From Streptomyces sp. Je 1-79 (GTDB taxonomy: Bacteria; Actinomycetota; Actinomycetes; Streptomycetales; Streptomycetaceae): 64,000 nt of DNA. Below the pieces are notes generated by a model, which ran no database searches, was not told the DNA's origin, and saw only the letters and a list, made by a program, of their open reading frames with translations. Of the stretch, positions 45,252 through 53,472 are shown piece by piece (position 1 is the first letter of the stretch; every line of letters starts with the position of its first letter). Made by a program: the position numbers and the translations under genes. Location: assembly GCF_025195125.1 (NCBI RefSeq), contig NZ_JAMGSL010000005.1, forward strand, positions 1 through 64,000, written 5' to 3'.

Positions 45252-46439
45252 ATGGAACAGCACCGTGCCGTCGTCGTCGGAGCCGGCGTCGGCGGCCTGA
45301 CCGCCGCCGTCGCCCTCCACCGGGCCGGCTGGGACGTCACCGTCCTGGAGCGCGCCGCCGCCCTGACCCCCGTGGGCGCAGGCATCGGCCTCGCCCCCAA
45401 CTCCCAGCGCGCCCTGGACGTCATCGGCCTCGGGGACCGGGTCCGCGCGCTCTCCGCCTGGCAGGGCGACGGCGGGATGCGCGCCCCCGACGGCCGCTGG
45501 CTCGCCCGTACCAGCGCCAAGGCCGCCGCCGACCGCTTCGGCGGGCCGCTCGTCCTGCTGCACCGCGCCACCCTCGTCTCCATCCTTACCTCGGCCCTCC
45601 CCGACGGTGTCGTACGCACCGGAGTGACCGCGTCCCTCGCCGACCCCGGCGACGACGGACGGCCCGCCGTCGTCAGGACCCCGGACGGGGACATCGAGGC
45701 CGAGCTGGTCCTCGGCGCCGACGGCATCCACTCCACCGTCCGCCGCGCCCTCTTCCCCGACCACAAAGGCCCCCGGTACTCCGGCTTCACCACCTGGCGC
45801 GTGGTGATCCCGGCTCCCGACCGGCCCTTCGCCCCGCACGAGACCTGGGGCCGCGGCCGTCTCTGGGGCACCCAGCCCCTCAAGGACGGCCGGATCTACG
45901 CCTACGCGATGGCCGCCGCCCCGGAAGGCGCCCACGCCCCCGACGACGAGCGGGCCGAACTCCTCCGGCTCTTCGGCGACTGGCACCACCCGGTCCCCGA
46001 GATCCTCGCCGCCGTCGACCCCGCCGCCGTCCTGCGCAACGACGTCCACCACATGCCCGACCCGCTGCCCGCCTTCCACCTCGGCCGTGTCGCCCTGCTC
46101 GGCGACGCCGCCCACGCCATGCAGCCCACCCTCGGCCAGGGCGGCAACCAGGCCATCGAGGACGCGATCGTCCTCGCCCACCACGCCGGCCGGGGAGTTC
46201 CGCCCAGCCGCGCCCTCGCCGCGTACACCGCCGACCGGCTGCCGCGCACCACCGCGATCGTCCGAAAGGCGGCCAGGACCGGCCGGCTCACCCTCGTCTC
46301 CGCCCGGCCCGCCGTCGCGCTGCGCAACGGGCTGATCGCCGCCGTCTCGCGTTTCGGTCCCGGCCTCGTCCTGCGCGGCTTCGACGGCATCGCAGACTGG
46401 CGCCCGCCGCTCGCCGACGAGCGCAGCCGCGTAAGCTGA
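45252..46439 (+). CDS. FAD-dependent aromatic monooxygenase
   Basis: 395 residues of the PHBH/salicylate-hydroxylase-like class A flavin monooxygenases: GxGxxG FAD motif (VVVGAGVGGLTAAVALHRAG), the DG motif (GADGIHSTVRR) and the GD motif (ALLGDAAHAMQPTLGQGGNQAIEDA). It hydroxylates an aromatic or polyketide substrate with NAD(P)H and O2. AGGAGGAG precedes ATG 45252 directly. It is controlled with the divergent TetR gene; the two together form a detoxification or catabolic unit. Substrate unknown. Confidence 0.9.
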   Translation: MEQHRAVVVGAGVGGLTAAVALHRAGWDVTVLERAAALTPVGAGIGLAPNSQRALDVIGLGDRVRALSAWQGDGGMRAPDGRWLARTSAKAAADRFGGPLVLLHRATLVSILTSALPDGVVRTGVTASLADPGDDGRPAVVRTPDGDIEAELVLGADGIHSTVRRALFPDHKGPRYSGFTTWRVVIPAPDRPFAPHETWGRGRLWGTQPLKDGRIYAYAMAAAPEGAHAPDDERAELLRLFGDWHHPVPEILAAVDPAAVLRNDVHHMPDPLPAFHLGRVALLGDAAHAMQPTLGQGGNQAIEDAIVLAHHAGRGVPPSRALAAYTADRLPRTTAIVRKAARTGRLTLVSARPAVALRNGLIAAVSRFGPGLVLRGFDGIADWRPPLADERSRVS

Positions 46440-46479
46440 CCGGCGCGAACGGCACATCGACAACCGCTAGGGAGACCCC

Positions 46480-47385
46480 GTGAAGGTCGGCTGCATCGGA
46501 CTCGGCGACATCGCGCGGAAGGCGTACCTCCCGGTCCTCGCCGCCCTCCCCGGAGTCGAACTCCACCTCCAGACACGGACGAAGGCGACCCTGGACCGGG
46601 TTGCCGAGACCCATCGCGTGCCCGGGTCCCAGCGCCACGGCGACCTCGACTCGCTGCTCTCCGCCGGGCTCGACGCCGCCTTCGTCCACGCGCCGACGTC
46701 CGTGCACCCCGAGATCACCGCACGGCTCCTCGAGGCCGGCGTGCCGACCTACGTCGACAAGCCGCTGGCGTACGAATACGCCGAATCCGAACGGCTCGTG
46801 GAGCTCGCCGAGGCACGCGGCGTGAGCCTGGCCGTCGGCTTCAACCGCAGGCTCGCCCCCGGCTACGCGCAGTGCCTGGACCACCCGCGCGAGCTGATCC
46901 TCATGCAGAAGAACCGGATCGGCCTGCCCGAGGACCCGCGCACCCTCGTCCTCGACGACTTCATCCACGTCGTCGACACCCTGCGCTTCCTGCTGCCCGG
47001 GGACGTCGAGCACACCGACGTGCGCGCCCGGATCCGCGGCGGCCTGATGCACCACGTCGTGCTCCAGCTCTCCGGTGACGGCTTCACCGCCATCGGCATG
47101 ATGAACCGGCTGAACGGCTCCACCGAGGAGATCCTCGAGGTCTCGGGCGGGGACACCAAGCGTCAGGTCCTCAACCTCGCCGACATCGTGGACCACAAGG
47201 GGCAGCCGACGGTCCGCCGGCGGGGGGACTGGGTGCCGGTGGCCCGCCAGCGCGGCATCGAGCAGGCGGTACTCGCCTTCCTGGACGCGGTGCGCGACGG
47301 TACGGTCCTCAGCGCTCGCGACGCCCTCGCGACCCACGAGCTGTGCGAGCGCGTGGTGCGCGAAGCTCTGACCCAGGCCTCCTGA
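46480..47385 (+). CDS. Gfo/Idh/MocA family oxidoreductase
   Basis: 301 residues. N-terminal NAD(P) Rossmann domain (VGCIGLGDIARKAYLPVLAALP) with the EKP-like segment (YVDKPLAYEYAESERLVEL), and a C-terminal alpha/beta domain typical of Gfo/Idh/MocA dehydrogenases. The substrate is usually a sugar or inositol; not assignable here. GTG 46480 with GGGAG about 8 nt upstream. It is 40 nt after the monooxygenase and may be read through from it. Its last 77 nt overlap the opposite-strand lnt gene. Confidence 0.85.
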   Translation: MKVGCIGLGDIARKAYLPVLAALPGVELHLQTRTKATLDRVAETHRVPGSQRHGDLDSLLSAGLDAAFVHAPTSVHPEITARLLEAGVPTYVDKPLAYEYAESERLVELAEARGVSLAVGFNRRLAPGYAQCLDHPRELILMQKNRIGLPEDPRTLVLDDFIHVVDTLRFLLPGDVEHTDVRARIRGGLMHHVVLQLSGDGFTAIGMMNRLNGSTEEILEVSGGDTKRQVLNLADIVDHKGQPTVRRRGDWVPVARQRGIEQAVLAFLDAVRDGTVLSARDALATHELCERVVREALTQAS

Positions 47386-48943
47386 GCGCCCCCATGCCCT
47401 CGGCGGCGCAGAGCACGGCCAGGACGGTCAGGGCGACGTACAACGGCCAGTCGCCGTACCGGACGTACCCCGTCGTCGACCGGGACAGCGGCACGTCGTA
47501 GACGGCGGACGCGCTCCGGTCGGTGCCCAGCGGCGTGCCGATCCTGCTGCCGTCGGGGCCGTACGCGGTGCTGATGCCGGTCAGCGTCGCGTGCACCATC
47601 GGGCGGCCGGACTCGGCCGCCCGCAGCGCCGCGAGCGAGGCGTGCTGGGCGGGCGCCCAGCTGTCCTGGAAGGTCGAGGTCGCCGACTGGGCGACGAGCA
47701 CGTCGGCGCCGTCACGGGTCAGCCGACGGCTCATGTCGGGGAACGCCGACTCGAAGCAGACCAGCGGACCGATCCGGAGCGCGGGGCGGCCGTCCTCGGC
47801 CGGCAGCGCCATCACCACCGGTTCCGTGCCGCGCCGCCGGTCCTCGTTCGCCGCCTTGCCGACCGAGGTCACCCAGCCGAGCACCGGGCGCGCGGGGATG
47901 TACTCGCCGAACGGCACGAGCCGCATCTTGTCGTACCGGTCGCCGGTCGGCCCGTCCGGCCCGATCAGGACACTGCTCTTGAAGATGCCCGGCCGGTCGG
48001 AGCGCCGGGCGTCCACGTTGACGAGGACCGGCGCGTCCACGTCGCGTGACAGGGCGGTCAGACGCGCCGCGAGGTCGGGGCGGGCCGTCAGGTCGGAGCC
48101 GACGCTGCTCTCGCCCCAGACGACCAGGTCGAGGTCCTGGCCGACGAGTTCCCGGGTCAGCTCCTCACCGCGCGCGAACCTGCGCTCGGCGCCGCCCGGC
48201 CCGTCGTACACCCCCGGCTGGACCACGGCGATCCGTGCCGTGCCCTGCTCACGCGGTGGTGCGACTCCCCACCAGACGACGCCCACGGTGAGTGCGCACA
48301 CCACGAGACCGACCAGGGCTGCCATCCGTACAGCAGCGTCCGACACCACAAGGAGAGCCACGGCTGTGTTGACCGCCACCACGAGCAGCGACACCAGCCA
48401 GACGCCCCCGACGGAGGCCAGCCGCAGCGCCGGCGCGACCTGCCACTGGCTCGCGCCGAGGAGGCCCCAGGGGCCGCCCAAGCCCTCCCAGGAACGGGCC
48501 AGTTCGATGAGCAGCCAGCCGGAGGGCACGACGAACACGGCCGCGGCGGCGCGCGGCCCCGACGGCCCGTCCCCGAGCATCGCCCGCACCAGCCAGCCCC
48601 ACGGCAGCCACAACAGCCCCAGCAGCGCGGCCACCACCAGGATGAAGACGTGCAGACTCGGCATCAGCCACTGGTGCACGGCGAGGGCGAAGCCCATGCC
48701 GCCGAGCCAGCCCTCCAGGCCCGCCCGGCGCGCGGTGGGCGCGGTGCGGAGCAGCAGGAGCCAGGGGACGAGGGCGACATAGGCGAACCACCACAGGGCA
48801 GGCGCCGGGAACGCGAGGGCGGGCAGGGCGCCGGCGGCGACCGCGACCACGGCACGCGCGGCGCGGTGCGGCGTCCGAGGCGCCCCGGGCGTGCCGGTGG
48901 TGGGCGCGGCTCCGCTGCCGCGACGGCCGAACGGGTTCCGCAT
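47309..48943 (-). CDS. lnt: Apolipoprotein N-acyltransferase
   Basis: 544 residues: N-terminal membrane part with about seven helices (30-225) and a C-terminal nitrilase domain. The catalytic triad is E278 (WGESS), K339 (DKMRLVPFGEY, with E347 nearby) and C396 (LVCFES). It adds the third acyl chain to the N-terminal Cys of lipoproteins in the membrane. ATG 48943 is preceded by GGAGG at about 9 nt. Streptomycetes carry two lnt genes in several species; this is one. Its 3' end overlaps the Gfo/Idh/MocA gene on the other strand by 77 nt. Confidence 0.93.
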   Translation of the reverse strand: MRNPFGRRGSGAAPTTGTPGAPRTPHRAARAVVAVAAGALPALAFPAPALWWFAYVALVPWLLLLRTAPTARRAGLEGWLGGMGFALAVHQWLMPSLHVFILVVAALLGLLWLPWGWLVRAMLGDGPSGPRAAAAVFVVPSGWLLIELARSWEGLGGPWGLLGASQWQVAPALRLASVGGVWLVSLLVVAVNTAVALLVVSDAAVRMAALVGLVVCALTVGVVWWGVAPPREQGTARIAVVQPGVYDGPGGAERRFARGEELTRELVGQDLDLVVWGESSVGSDLTARPDLAARLTALSRDVDAPVLVNVDARRSDRPGIFKSSVLIGPDGPTGDRYDKMRLVPFGEYIPARPVLGWVTSVGKAANEDRRRGTEPVVMALPAEDGRPALRIGPLVCFESAFPDMSRRLTRDGADVLVAQSATSTFQDSWAPAQHASLAALRAAESGRPMVHATLTGISTAYGPDGSRIGTPLGTDRSASAVYDVPLSRSTTGYVRYGDWPLYVALTVLAVLCAAEGMGALRRPGSELRAPRARTARGSRGRRER

Positions 48944-49090
48944 GCCGCGTCGCCTCCAGGTGTCGCCTCCAGTGTGCGCCGAAGGACCGCCGCAGCCGCA
49001 CGGCGCCACGGCCGTTCGCGCGCCTCGGCCGCTCGGCCCACGCACCCGGCCCCGGGCCCGCCCGGAGCCGGTTGCGACCCCGTACGGCCG

Positions 49091-49528
49091 TTACGTCCGG
49101 CGCCACTTCTCCTCGACGACCACGGAGCGGAGCCGCCAGCCGGCGTCCGTACGGAGCAACGAGAACGTGTAGCGGCCGCCGCAGACGAAGTCCTCTCCCG
49201 ACTCGAAGCGCATCGGGTTCACGTAGTCAGCGCGGACGTCCGCGCTGTCGCCCGGGTAGCCGCCGAGGTCCTGGATCCGGACCCGCCGGTTCACGATGAG
49301 GTGCTGGCGTACGGGGAAGAGCCGCATCGTCTCGGCGAGCCAGTCGGCGACCTCGGTCGCGGGGCCCTCGACACCGCCGGAGCCGCGGTAGTCGGCCCGG
49401 CCGTCGCGGGTGAAGAGCGCCCGGTAGCCCACCCAGTCGGAGTCGTCCACCGCCACCGCGTATCCGGTGACGAGGTCGTCGATGGCCAGCCGGTCCATCA
49501 CGGTCGCGAGATCCACGCGCTGTGTCAT
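49091..49528 (-). CDS. NTF2-like (SnoaL) fold protein
   Basis: 145 residues with the SnoaL/NTF2-like pattern: a first helix (RLAIDDLVTGYAVAVDDSDWVGYRALF), DYRG and a beta-sheet end with GGRYTFSLLRTDAGWRLRSVVVEEKW. Such folds make hydrophobic pockets in steroid isomerases, polyketide cyclases and dehydratases. The specific reaction is unknown. ATG 49528 with TGAGG upstream. It is divergent from the flavin reductase gene over 82 bp. Confidence 0.82.
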   Translation of the reverse strand: MTQRVDLATVMDRLAIDDLVTGYAVAVDDSDWVGYRALFTRDGRADYRGSGGVEGPATEVADWLAETMRLFPVRQHLIVNRRVRIQDLGGYPGDSADVRADYVNPMRFESGEDFVCGGRYTFSLLRTDAGWRLRSVVVEEKWRRT

Positions 49529-49610
49529 CGCCTCAGTGTCGGGCAGCGGAGGCGGGGCGCCAAGAGCCGCGCGGCGCGGGCGTGGTCGGATACCGGTCAT
49601 ACTTCTCGCC

Positions 49611-50210
49611 ATGCGCATCGACTTCGATCCCGACCGCAGCGACCGGAACAGTTTCTACCGGCTGCTCACCGCCACCGTCGTACCCCGGCCGATCGCCTGG
49701 ATCTCCACGACCTCGGCCGACGGGACCGACAACCTCGCCCCGCACTCCTTCTTCACGATCTCCTCGGTGTCGCCGCCGGTCGTCCAGTTCACCTCGGTGG
49801 GCCGCAAGGACTCGCTGCGGAACATCGAGGACACGGGGGTGTTCGTGGTGAACCTCGCGCCCGAGCCGCTCTTCGAGCAGATCAACGCGACGGCGACGGA
49901 CTACCCGCGCGGTGCGAGCGAGTTCGACCTGTGCGGGGTGGAGCGCGAGCCGAGCCTGCGGGTCAAGCCGCCGCGGGTGGCCGCTTCGCCGGTCGCGCTG
50001 GAGTGCGAGCTGCACAGCACGCTGAGGATCGGGGACTCGACCGTCGTCTTCGGGCGGGTGGTGCATGCCGCGGTGGACGACGCCGTGATGGTGGACGGCC
50101 ACCCCGAGATCACGCGCATGCGCCCGCTGACCCGGCTCGGCCGCAACGAGTGGGGGACGCTCGGCGGCATCCAGGAGATCGCCAGGGTGCCGTACGACCC
50201 CGAGGGCTGA
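49611..50210 (+). CDS. Flavin reductase-like split-barrel protein
   Basis: 199 residues of the flavin reductase/DIM6-NTAB family (FYRLLTATVVPRPIAWISTTSADGTDNLAPHSFFT at the start, NPVFVVNLAPEPLFEQINAT-like middle). It binds FMN and reduces it or another flavin, often as a partner of a monooxygenase; no partner is adjacent. No Shine-Dalgarno before ATG 49611; CATACT at 49599-49604 lies 6 nt upstream, which fits a leaderless start. Confidence 0.87.
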   Translation: MRIDFDPDRSDRNSFYRLLTATVVPRPIAWISTTSADGTDNLAPHSFFTISSVSPPVVQFTSVGRKDSLRNIEDTGVFVVNLAPEPLFEQINATATDYPRGASEFDLCGVEREPSLRVKPPRVAASPVALECELHSTLRIGDSTVVFGRVVHAAVDDAVMVDGHPEITRMRPLTRLGRNEWGTLGGIQEIARVPYDPEG

Positions 50211-50236
50211 CCCGCACCCGGACCCTGCGGAGCCGT

Positions 50237-50452
50237 CTAGGCGGCCTCCCAGCGGTGCGGGCGGCCGCCGCGCCACTCCACCAGGTGCGGATCGTCGAGG
50301 ATCATGTCGGCGTCCTCGAGTCCGGCTCGGCGCAGGAACTCGACGAGGTCGGTGTCGTTGTGCGCCAGGCCCACGATCTGTCCGCGGACGGTGACGCGCC
50401 GCCCGCCGTCGGGGGACGGGCGGTGCACGACGATGGGTGGTTGCCAGGCCAT
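50237..50452 (-). CDS. Small conserved hypothetical protein
   Basis: 71 residues from ATG 50452: MAWQPPIVVHRP start, a middle GRRVTVRGQIVGLAHNDTDLVEFLRRAG and an acidic DPHLVEW segment. The composition and codon bias are those of a real gene. I do not recognise the family, nor any motif. It lies in a short gap between the flavin reductase and uppP; its stop is 26 nt from the flavin reductase stop. Confidence 0.65.
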   Translation of the reverse strand: MAWQPPIVVHRPSPDGGRRVTVRGQIVGLAHNDTDLVEFLRRAGLEDADMILDDPHLVEWRGGRPHRWEAA

Positions 50453-50504
50453 GGTTCCAGGGTGCGACGCGCACCCGAAGATCGCCCGGCGGGTTCGCCC
50501 GAGG

Positions 50505-51380
50505 TCAGGACCCGGACTCGCCCGCGTGGGGGCTGAGGGTGTCCGTGCCGACCAGGATGAAGAGCAGGATGCCCAGCGCGATCCGGTAGATCACGAACGG
50601 CATGAAGCTCTTGGTCGTGATGAACTTCATGAACCAGGCGATGACCGCGTAGCCGACGGCGAACGCGATGATCGTCGCGAAGACCGTCGGACCCCACGAC
50701 ACATGGCCGCCCTCGGTCGCGTCCTTCAGCTCGAAGACGCCCGAGGCGAGCACCGCGGGGATGGCGAGCAGGAACGAGTAGCGGGCCGCCGCCTCACGGG
50801 TGTAGCCCATCAGCAGACCGCCGGAGATCGTCGCCCCGGAGCGGGAGACGCCCGGGATCAGGGCCATCGCCTGGCAGACGCCGTAGATCAGACCGTCCCG
50901 TACGCCGAGGTCCTTGAGTGTCTTGCGCTCGCGCGCCGCGCGGTGCCGGCCGCCGGCCTCGTCGCGGGCGGCGATCCGGTCCGCGATGCCGAGGACGACA
51001 CCCATCACGATGAGCGTCGTGGCGATCAGCCGCAGATCGCGGAACGGACCCTCGATGTGGTCCTTCAGTGTCACGCCGAGCACGCCGATCGGGATCGAGC
51101 CGACGATGACCAGCCAGCCCATCTGGGCGTCGTGGTCGCTGCGCATCGACTTGTCGCGCAGCGAGCGGAACCACGCCGAGACGATCCGGGCGATGTCCTT
51201 GCGGAAGTAGATCAGGACGGCGGTCTCCGTACCGATCTGGGTGATCGCGGTGAAGGCCGCTCCCGGGTCCTCCCAGCCGGCGAACGCGGCCGTGAGGCGG
51301 AGGTGCGCGCTGGAGGAGATGGGAAGGAACTCCGTCAGCCCCTGGACGAGTCCGAGGATGAATGATTCGAACCAACTCAT
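50505..51380 (-). CDS. uppP: Undecaprenyl-diphosphatase
   Basis: 291 residues, polytopic, with the BacA/UppP signatures: QGLTEFLPISSSAHL (with the catalytic Glu) near the N-terminus and the PGVSRSGATI motif about residue 170. It dephosphorylates undecaprenyl pyrophosphate to recycle the lipid carrier for cell wall synthesis; overproduction gives bacitracin tolerance. Start ATG 51380. A small insert (about 133-150, Arg/Glu-rich) is usual for actinobacterial members. It is monocistronic here. Confidence 0.95.
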   Translation of the reverse strand: MSWFESFILGLVQGLTEFLPISSSAHLRLTAAFAGWEDPGAAFTAITQIGTETAVLIYFRKDIARIVSAWFRSLRDKSMRSDHDAQMGWLVIVGSIPIGVLGVTLKDHIEGPFRDLRLIATTLIVMGVVLGIADRIAARDEAGGRHRAARERKTLKDLGVRDGLIYGVCQAMALIPGVSRSGATISGGLLMGYTREAAARYSFLLAIPAVLASGVFELKDATEGGHVSWGPTVFATIIAFAVGYAVIAWFMKFITTKSFMPFVIYRIALGILLFILVGTDTLSPHAGESGS

Positions 51381-51545
51381 GGGGCTAGGGCCGTCCCGAA
51401 GGTACTCGTGCGGTCAGGAAAAGGCGGTCCGATCGGAAGATCGACCGCCGGTCGTTGCGCAGCGTACCGTCCCGAGATGAAGCCCCCGGTCCCAGGTCTC
51501 CACAGGGCCCGTCGCCGCCCGGCCCGCGCCGATCGCACCGGGGGG

Positions 51546-51613
51546 CCGGGCTCGCGGCGGGACCGGGCTCGCACCGGGACCGGGCTCGTGGCGGGGCCGG
51601 GCTTGCGGCGGAG
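51546..51613. repeat. 17-bp tandem repeat array
   Basis: CCGGGCTCG (last copy CCGGGCTTG) recurs at 51546, 51563, 51580 and 51597, exactly 17 bp apart, with similar GC-rich filling between. It lies just before the stop of the minus-strand TVP38 gene. Confidence 0.8.
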
Positions 51614-51619
51614 CCCCGG

Positions 51620-52405
51620 TCAGCGAGCCTCAGGGGCTCCCGCGGTCTCCAGGGAGCGTTCCGGCGCGGACGGGGCGGCCGACGCCGCGCCCCGCGCCGC
51701 CGCCCGTGCCCGCAGGCCGTGGCGCTTGCGCCAGGCCACGGCCGCCGCGGCCAGGCCCGAGACGACGATGAAGCCCATCGAGATCAGGAACGCGGGCGAG
51801 GTCGGCGATCCGGCCTCGCTGCCGGCCACCACGTACGCCGCCGTGTTCGGGATCGACCCCAGCGCGGTGGCCAGCAGGAAGGGCGTGTACCCCATGCGGG
51901 AGACCGCCGCGCAGTAGTTGGCCGCCGCGAACGGCACCCCGGGGAAGAGCCGGACGGCCAGCATCGAGCGGAAGCCGTGCCGGCTCAACTGCCCGTCCGC
52001 GGCCGTCAGCCAGCGCCCCCGCAGCAGCGGCCGCAGCGCGTCCTGCCCCAGGAACCGCCCGAGCGTGAAGGAGATGCCCGCCCCGAGGACCGTTCCGGCC
52101 ACCGCCGCCACCAGACCCGCCTGGGTACCGAAGAGCGCGCCCGCCGCCAGGTTCAGGATCGGCCGCGGCACGAAGGCCGCCGTGCACGCGCCGTACGCCA
52201 GGGCGAACAGCAGCACCGCGCCCGCGCCGCTCGTGTGCGGCGGCCAGCCGTCCGCGAGCAGCCGCTGCGGCTCGTACAGCACGACGGTCGTCGCCGCGAC
52301 GAGCAGGAGCGCGGCGAGCAGGGAGAGCCGCGACCAGGACGAGAGCAGAGCCCGGGACCAGCGCGGAGTGAGGGAGCCCGGCGGCCGGGAGACGGGGTCG
52401 AGCAT
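51620..52405 (-). CDS. TVP38/TMEM64 family membrane protein
   Basis: 261 residues with about six membrane helices and the VTT (DedA/TVP38) core: VPRPILNLAAGALFGTQAGLVAAVAGTVLGAGISFTLGRFLG, and RLFPGVPFAAANYCAAVSRMGYTPFLLATALGSIPNTAAYVVAG. Family members are lipid scramblase or undecaprenyl phosphate transport related membrane proteins; the role of this one is not known. It lies 240 nt downstream of uppP on the same strand but with its own start, ATG 52405. A basic, Ala-rich tail ends the protein. Confidence 0.87.
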   Translation of the reverse strand: MLDPVSRPPGSLTPRWSRALLSSWSRLSLLAALLLVAATTVVLYEPQRLLADGWPPHTSGAGAVLLFALAYGACTAAFVPRPILNLAAGALFGTQAGLVAAVAGTVLGAGISFTLGRFLGQDALRPLLRGRWLTAADGQLSRHGFRSMLAVRLFPGVPFAAANYCAAVSRMGYTPFLLATALGSIPNTAAYVVAGSEAGSPTSPAFLISMGFIVVSGLAAAAVAWRKRHGLRARAAARGAASAAPSAPERSLETAGAPEAR

Positions 52406-52473
52406 CCGGGGAGAGTAACCGAACCACCCGTGTGATCGCCGTAATGTCCGTCATCCGCCGTACTGTGAGCCGC

Positions 52474-53181
52474 ATGACGTCCGCGCCGCCCACCGCCCCC
52501 GCCAGTGCGCTCGCCGACACCGTCCTCGGGCGCCTGACCGAGGTCTACCCCGCCGCCGGCGACCCCTTCCGGGCCCAGGAGATGGTCGCGTACATGAAGG
52601 GGATCGCGCCCTTCCTCGGCGTCCGTACCCCCGAGCGGCGCGCCCTGTCCCGTACGGTCCTGGAAGGCACCCCACGCCCCGACGAGGCCGACTGCACGGC
52701 CGTCGCCCTGCGCTGCTTCGCCCTCCCCGAGCGCGAGTACCACTACTTCGCCGTCGACTACCTGCGCCGCCACGTCGGGCGCTGCTCGTCCGGCTTCCTG
52801 CCCGTCGCCCGGCACCTCGTCCTCACCGACTCCTGGTGGGACACCGTCGACCACCTCGCCGCGCATGTGGTCGGCGGGCTCGTCGCCGCCGATCCGGGGC
52901 TCGCCGAGCGGATGGACGAGTGGATCGAGGACGACGACCTCTGGATCGCGCGGACCGCGCTGCTGCACCAACTCCGCTTCAAGGGCGACACCGACACCGA
53001 GCGGTTGTTCGCCTACTGCCTGCGCCGCGCGGGCGACACCGACTTCTTCCTCCGCAAGGCGATCGGCTGGGCCCTGCGCGAGTACGCCAGGACCGGCCCC
53101 GACGAGGTGCGCGCGTTCGTCGAGCGGAACAGGGACCGGCTCGCCCCGCTCTCCGTGCGCGAGGCGCTCAAGCACCTCTGA
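52474..53181 (+). CDS. DNA alkylation repair protein (AlkD-like HEAT repeats)
   Basis: 235 residues, all-helical, with HEAT-like pairs: QEMVAYMKGIAPFLGVRTPERRAL at the start, SWWDTVDHLAAHVVGGLV in the middle and FFLRKAIGWALREYART at the end, the latter being the most conserved AlkD stretch. AlkD-type glycosylases excise bulky alkylpurines. ATG 52474 is preceded by TACTGT (52461-52466) at 7 nt and no ribosome site, so it may be leaderless. It is divergent from the TVP38 family gene. Confidence 0.85.
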   Translation: MTSAPPTAPASALADTVLGRLTEVYPAAGDPFRAQEMVAYMKGIAPFLGVRTPERRALSRTVLEGTPRPDEADCTAVALRCFALPEREYHYFAVDYLRRHVGRCSSGFLPVARHLVLTDSWWDTVDHLAAHVVGGLVAADPGLAERMDEWIEDDDLWIARTALLHQLRFKGDTDTERLFAYCLRRAGDTDFFLRKAIGWALREYARTGPDEVRAFVERNRDRLAPLSVREALKHL

Positions 53182-53228
53182 ACTCCCCCTCGACAGAAAA
53201 TCGTTCGACGCGGACCGCCCGTACCACG

Positions 53229-53378
53229 ATGATCAGGGGCATGTCCCGGTACGCCTTCCTCGCAGCACGGCCCGCAGTCGCGGCCGCGCCGAAGGCTGCC
53301 GAATTCCTCGTCGTCCCCGTCGCATCCTGCGCGGCAGCCGCACTGCTCGCAGTCGCTTTCGACGGCGCCCGAAGCTGA
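53229..53378 (+). CDS. Possible small membrane peptide
   Basis: 49 residues from ATG 53229, or 45 from ATG 53241. It has one Ala-rich hydrophobic segment ([22 protein letters not shown]). Only moderate evidence supports it: coding-like third positions but a weak ribosome site. It could be part of the tuf3 leader. Confidence 0.3.
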   Translation: MIRGMSRYAFLAARPAVAAAPKAAEFLVVPVASCAAAALLAVAFDGARS

Positions 53379-53419
53379 CCCTCCCCGGATCGTCCGGCGG
53401 ACCCCGCAGGGGGAGGGTC
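53377..53419 (+). promoter_or_regulatory. Hairpin in the leader of tuf3
   Basis: A 10-bp inverted repeat (53377-53386 with 53410-53419) encloses a smaller GTCC/GGAC stem; it lies 54-96 nt before the tuf3 start. It could be a terminator for the short upstream ORF or a leader structure controlling tuf3. Confidence 0.5.
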
Positions 53420-53472
53420 GGTCCGGCCCCGGGGTCCCCTCACACGCTTCGAGCTCAAGGAACGAGCGAACC

